Origin: an uncultured Clostridia bacterium | GTDB taxonomy: Bacteria > Bacillota > Clostridia > Christensenellales > UBA1242 | Assembly (NCBI GenBank): GCA_947623795.1 | Contig: CANQHS010000042.1 | Location: forward strand, 1 to 7,256 | Direction of reading: 5' to 3' | DNA: 7,256 nt | Shown: one piece after another, positions 5,951 to 7,256 of the stretch | Layout: every line of letters begins with the position of its first letter | Position numbering within the stretch: the first letter of the stretch is position 1 | Notes under the pieces: model-generated | The model's database searches: none | Seen by the model: only the letters and a program-made list of their open reading frames with translations | Told to the model about the DNA's origin: nothing | Program-made: the position numbers and the translations under genes

Positions 5951-5995
5951 AAAAAACGGGGTTAGAAAATTGATTTTCTCTCCCCTTCTTTTTTT
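5951..5995. terminator. Bidirectional intrinsic terminator between parB and the DHH gene
   Basis: Outer stem GGGG (5958-5961) with CCCC (5982-5985), a 2x2 internal loop, then AGAAAA (5964-5969) with TTTTCT (5974-5979) and loop TTGA. A T-rich tail follows on the plus strand (5986-5995), and GTTTTTT follows on the minus strand (5957-5951). The inner stem encodes the last residues and TAA stop (5964-5962) of the minus-strand DHH gene. Confidence 0.85.
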
Positions 5996-6945
5996 GAATT
6001 GAGTTCGAGCTTAAATTCTTTTAGTATTGCGCTTTCAATTGTTTTTGTGTTTGCGCTAGATAGATACGCGGCTGCGCCAACATGTCCACCACCACCATGT
6101 TTTTTTGCAATTTGAGCAACATCATAAGGCTCTCTTGCTCGCATGCTGACATAATACGAATCGCTTTTGGGATAGATAAAACACATGAGTTCGCAGCCTT
6201 GTGTGCCCGCCAATTGATTTGAAATGCTTGTGTAATCGTCTTGGTCAAACTCTAAATTGTCCGCTTCGCTTTTTGAAATGTGGCTTATGATTATCCTTCC
6301 GCCTTCATAAGTTTTTGAGTTGTCTATAGAAAGAGCAAAGGCCCTTTTACTCTTCAATGTTGAGTTCAAAAAGAAATAATTATAATAGTCGTGCGGGTTA
6401 ATATATTTAATGCAAGCGCTAGCTAGTTCAAAACTTGTTTTTGTCATTGCGCCTACTGAAAAATTGTTTGTGTCAGTAATTAGTCCGGAATATAGGCGGC
6501 TTGAGATTTTTTTATTTAATTTATAATTATATTCATTGAAAATAGAATATAGAATTTCGCAAGTTGAACTCACAATTTCGACAAATTTTATCTCTGGATT
6601 CAAATTGTTTGTGGCATGGTGGTCTATAACGCCCTTTATTTTAGCTTTTTTGTATAACTCTGCGTATTTTCCAAGCCGTTCTACGTTCGGGCAATCTATA
6701 ATTATTGCGGCATCATATTCCCTAATCTCAGGATTTAAAATTGCGTCGTCTAAAATTGGCAAATACGAGTCTTGCAATGTTTCGCATTCAGCAAAAATGT
6801 CCGCGTGCTTATTAAATTTTTCTTTAATAAAATCCTTCATTAACACCAAACTTGATAGAGCATCAACATCCGGGTCGATATGGGCAATAAGACAAATTGA
6901 ATTTGCATTTTTCAATTTTTTCAAATCTTTGTATTTCTTTTGCAT
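5962..6945 (-). CDS. DHH/DHHA1 phosphoesterase, NrnA-like (oligoribonuclease / pAp phosphatase type)
   Basis: DHH-family metal-dependent phosphoesterase of the NrnA (YtqI) type, which degrades very short RNAs and/or dephosphorylates pAp in the cytoplasm. With the start at 6945 it has 327 residues, close to the family (about 310-320). Motif I is HIDPDVDA (22-29), with V where most relatives have G; motif II is IIIDCPNVERLG (81-92); motif III is VIDHH (106-110); motif IV is GLITDT (154-159); and the DHHA1 RNA-binding end has KKHGGGGHVGAAA (281-293). An in-frame ATG at 7026 would add 27 residues unlike the family and lies inside the DnaA boxes. I prefer 6945 because motif I then sits at the usual distance and an extended -10 box lies 6 nt upstream. 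Family is secure; exact substrate is not. Confidence 0.93.
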   Translation of the reverse strand: MQKKYKDLKKLKNANSICLIAHIDPDVDALSSLVLMKDFIKEKFNKHADIFAECETLQDSYLPILDDAILNPEIREYDAAIIIDCPNVERLGKYAELYKKAKIKGVIDHHATNNLNPEIKFVEIVSSTCEILYSIFNEYNYKLNKKISSRLYSGLITDTNNFSVGAMTKTSFELASACIKYINPHDYYNYFFLNSTLKSKRAFALSIDNSKTYEGGRIIISHISKSEADNLEFDQDDYTSISNQLAGTQGCELMCFIYPKSDSYYVSMRAREPYDVAQIAKKHGGGGHVGAAAYLSSANTKTIESAILKEFKLELNSKKEGERKSIF

Positions 6946-6990
6946 AACAAAATTATAGCATAAAAAATTTTTAAAAATATTAAAAATGAC
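6946..6990. other. AT-rich block beside the DnaA boxes, candidate unwinding region
   Basis: Forty of these 45 bases are A or T, with runs of A and T, and the block lies about 40 bp from the DnaA boxes. It could be the DNA-unwinding element of an origin, but it also contains the promoter of the DHH gene and resembles other AT-rich gaps in this window. The assignment is inferred from position only. Confidence 0.35.
6952..6960 (-). promoter_or_regulatory. Extended -10 promoter of the DHH gene, predicted leaderless start
   Basis: On the minus strand TGC then TATAAT (6960-6952) forms an extended -10 element, with exactly 6 nt (TTTGTT) before ATG at 6945. No Shine-Dalgarno and no clear -35 are seen. 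The arrangement is the same as for mnmG. Confidence 0.65.
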
Positions 6991-7026
6991 GCCTTTTTGA
7001 CAGTTTTTTTGCAAAAATTTGCCCAT

Positions 7027-7092
7027 TTATCCACATTTGGTGGAAAAATATGTGGATAACTTGTGGATAAACTGTGGACAAGCGGTGGATAA
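7027..7092. other. oriC: DnaA-box cluster, candidate oriC or DnaA regulatory site
   Basis: Boxes of the TTATCCACA type: 7027-7035 on the plus strand (perfect); on the minus strand 7051-7059 and 7062-7070 (perfect), 7073-7081 (TTGTCCACA) and 7084-7092 (TTATCCACC), plus a weaker TTTTCCACC at 7039-7047. The four minus-strand boxes step by exactly 11 bp with 2-bp gaps, about one helical turn, as expected for head-to-tail DnaA assembly. An AT-rich block lies on the left side. The cluster is 1.2 kb from parB and its parS sites. It is very probably a DnaA binding region; whether it is the actual origin or a DnaA-controlled promoter or titration site cannot be settled here. Confidence 0.82.
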
Positions 7093-7125
7093 ACGCATTT
7101 CATTAACTCTTTAAAAGTAGGATTA

Positions 7126-7206
7126 GGGGATACACTCGACTCGCTTTTTATACCCCCACTGCGAACATAGTTCTTGTGGGGACCCCGAATGCTCGCTCGG
7201 TATGAC
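7126..7206. repeat. Palindromic intergenic element with inserted hairpin
   Basis: GGGGATACACTCGACTCGC (7126-7144) and GCTCGCTCGGTATGAC (7191-7206) resemble the two halves of a dispersed palindromic repeat common between genes of many bacteria (minus-strand form GTCATACCGAGCGAGC ... GCGAGTCGAG.GTATCCC). Here the halves are separated by 46 bp that hold a strong hairpin: CCCCAC (7154-7159) with GTGGGG (7176-7181) and inner GAAC (7163-7166) with GTTC (7170-7173). It is GC-richer than its surroundings. No coding frame is supported. The family resemblance is from memory and untested. Confidence 0.5.
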
Positions 7207-7231
7207 AACGTCACAAACTGCGCTATATCTC

Positions 7232-7256
7232 ATTTGCTAGACGCAAATTTCGTTTT
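7232..7256 (+). terminator. Hairpin with T-rich tail at the right edge
   Basis: ATTTGC (7232-7237) pairs with GCAAAT (7243-7248) around loop TAGAC, followed by TTCGTTTT to the edge. It could end a transcript read rightwards or be part of the adjacent repeat element; no plus-strand gene upstream needs it, so the role is unclear. Confidence 0.3.

Noticed and set aside
6946..7026. 27-residue N-terminal extension of the DHH protein from ATG at 7026
   Set aside because: It would place the start inside the first DnaA box, lacks a Shine-Dalgarno, has no family counterpart, and spans the extended -10 promoter of the 6945 start.
6921..7214. 97-codon minus-strand frame across the DnaA boxes
   Set aside because: It overlaps the DnaA array, the DHH start and the palindromic element, and its residues show no protein-like pattern.

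Overview
The window reads as a chromosomal, origin-proximal segment of a low-GC bacterium, most likely an uncultured member of the Bacillota (Clostridia-like). The evidence is the set mnmG, rsmG, parA (soj) and parB (spo0J) on one strand, two parS-type sites, and a cluster of consensus DnaA boxes at the right end. MnmG carries the CNPSIGGTAKG and SLRAQ wording I associate with clostridial homologues, and Trp is encoded by TGG, so there is no sign of the mycoplasma code. Taxonomy is inferred from the sequence alone.

Layout, left to right. A truncated hypothetical gene runs off the left edge on the minus strand (1-313). Divergent from it, mnmG (466-2328) and rsmG (2330-3088, TTG start, 1-nt gap) form a tRNA/rRNA modification pair. 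A small membrane protein of the COG2426 'small multidrug export' type (3096-3734, minus) converges on rsmG. An AT-rich gap (3735-4098) with four degenerate ~30-bp tandem repeats separates it from parA (4099-4860). A 103-bp parA-parB gap holds two parS-like sites and a consensus parB promoter, followed by parB (4964-5839). A tandem 15-16-bp repeat tract and a bidirectional terminator separate parB from a convergent DHH/DHHA1 phosphoesterase of NrnA type (5962-6945, minus). Upstream of that gene lie an AT-rich block, a six-box DnaA cluster (7027-7092, four boxes at exactly 11-bp steps) and a GC-richer palindromic intergenic element reaching the right edge (7126-7248).

How it fits together. ParA, ParB and parS form the chromosome segregation and origin organisation system. 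The DnaA boxes suggest that the replication origin, or a DnaA-controlled site, is adjacent. MnmG modifies wobble uridines of tRNA and RsmG methylates 16S rRNA; both are classic origin neighbours. The usual noc gene between rsmG and parA is absent, and a minus-strand membrane gene occupies that place. mnmE is not next to mnmG.

The most notable regulatory features are: parS sites that appear to double as the parA terminator and as an operator at the parB start site; mnmG and the DHH gene each with an extended -10 box exactly 6 nt before ATG and no Shine-Dalgarno (predicted leaderless mRNAs); and two convergent gene pairs that share bidirectional terminators overlapping the stop codon of the minus-strand gene.
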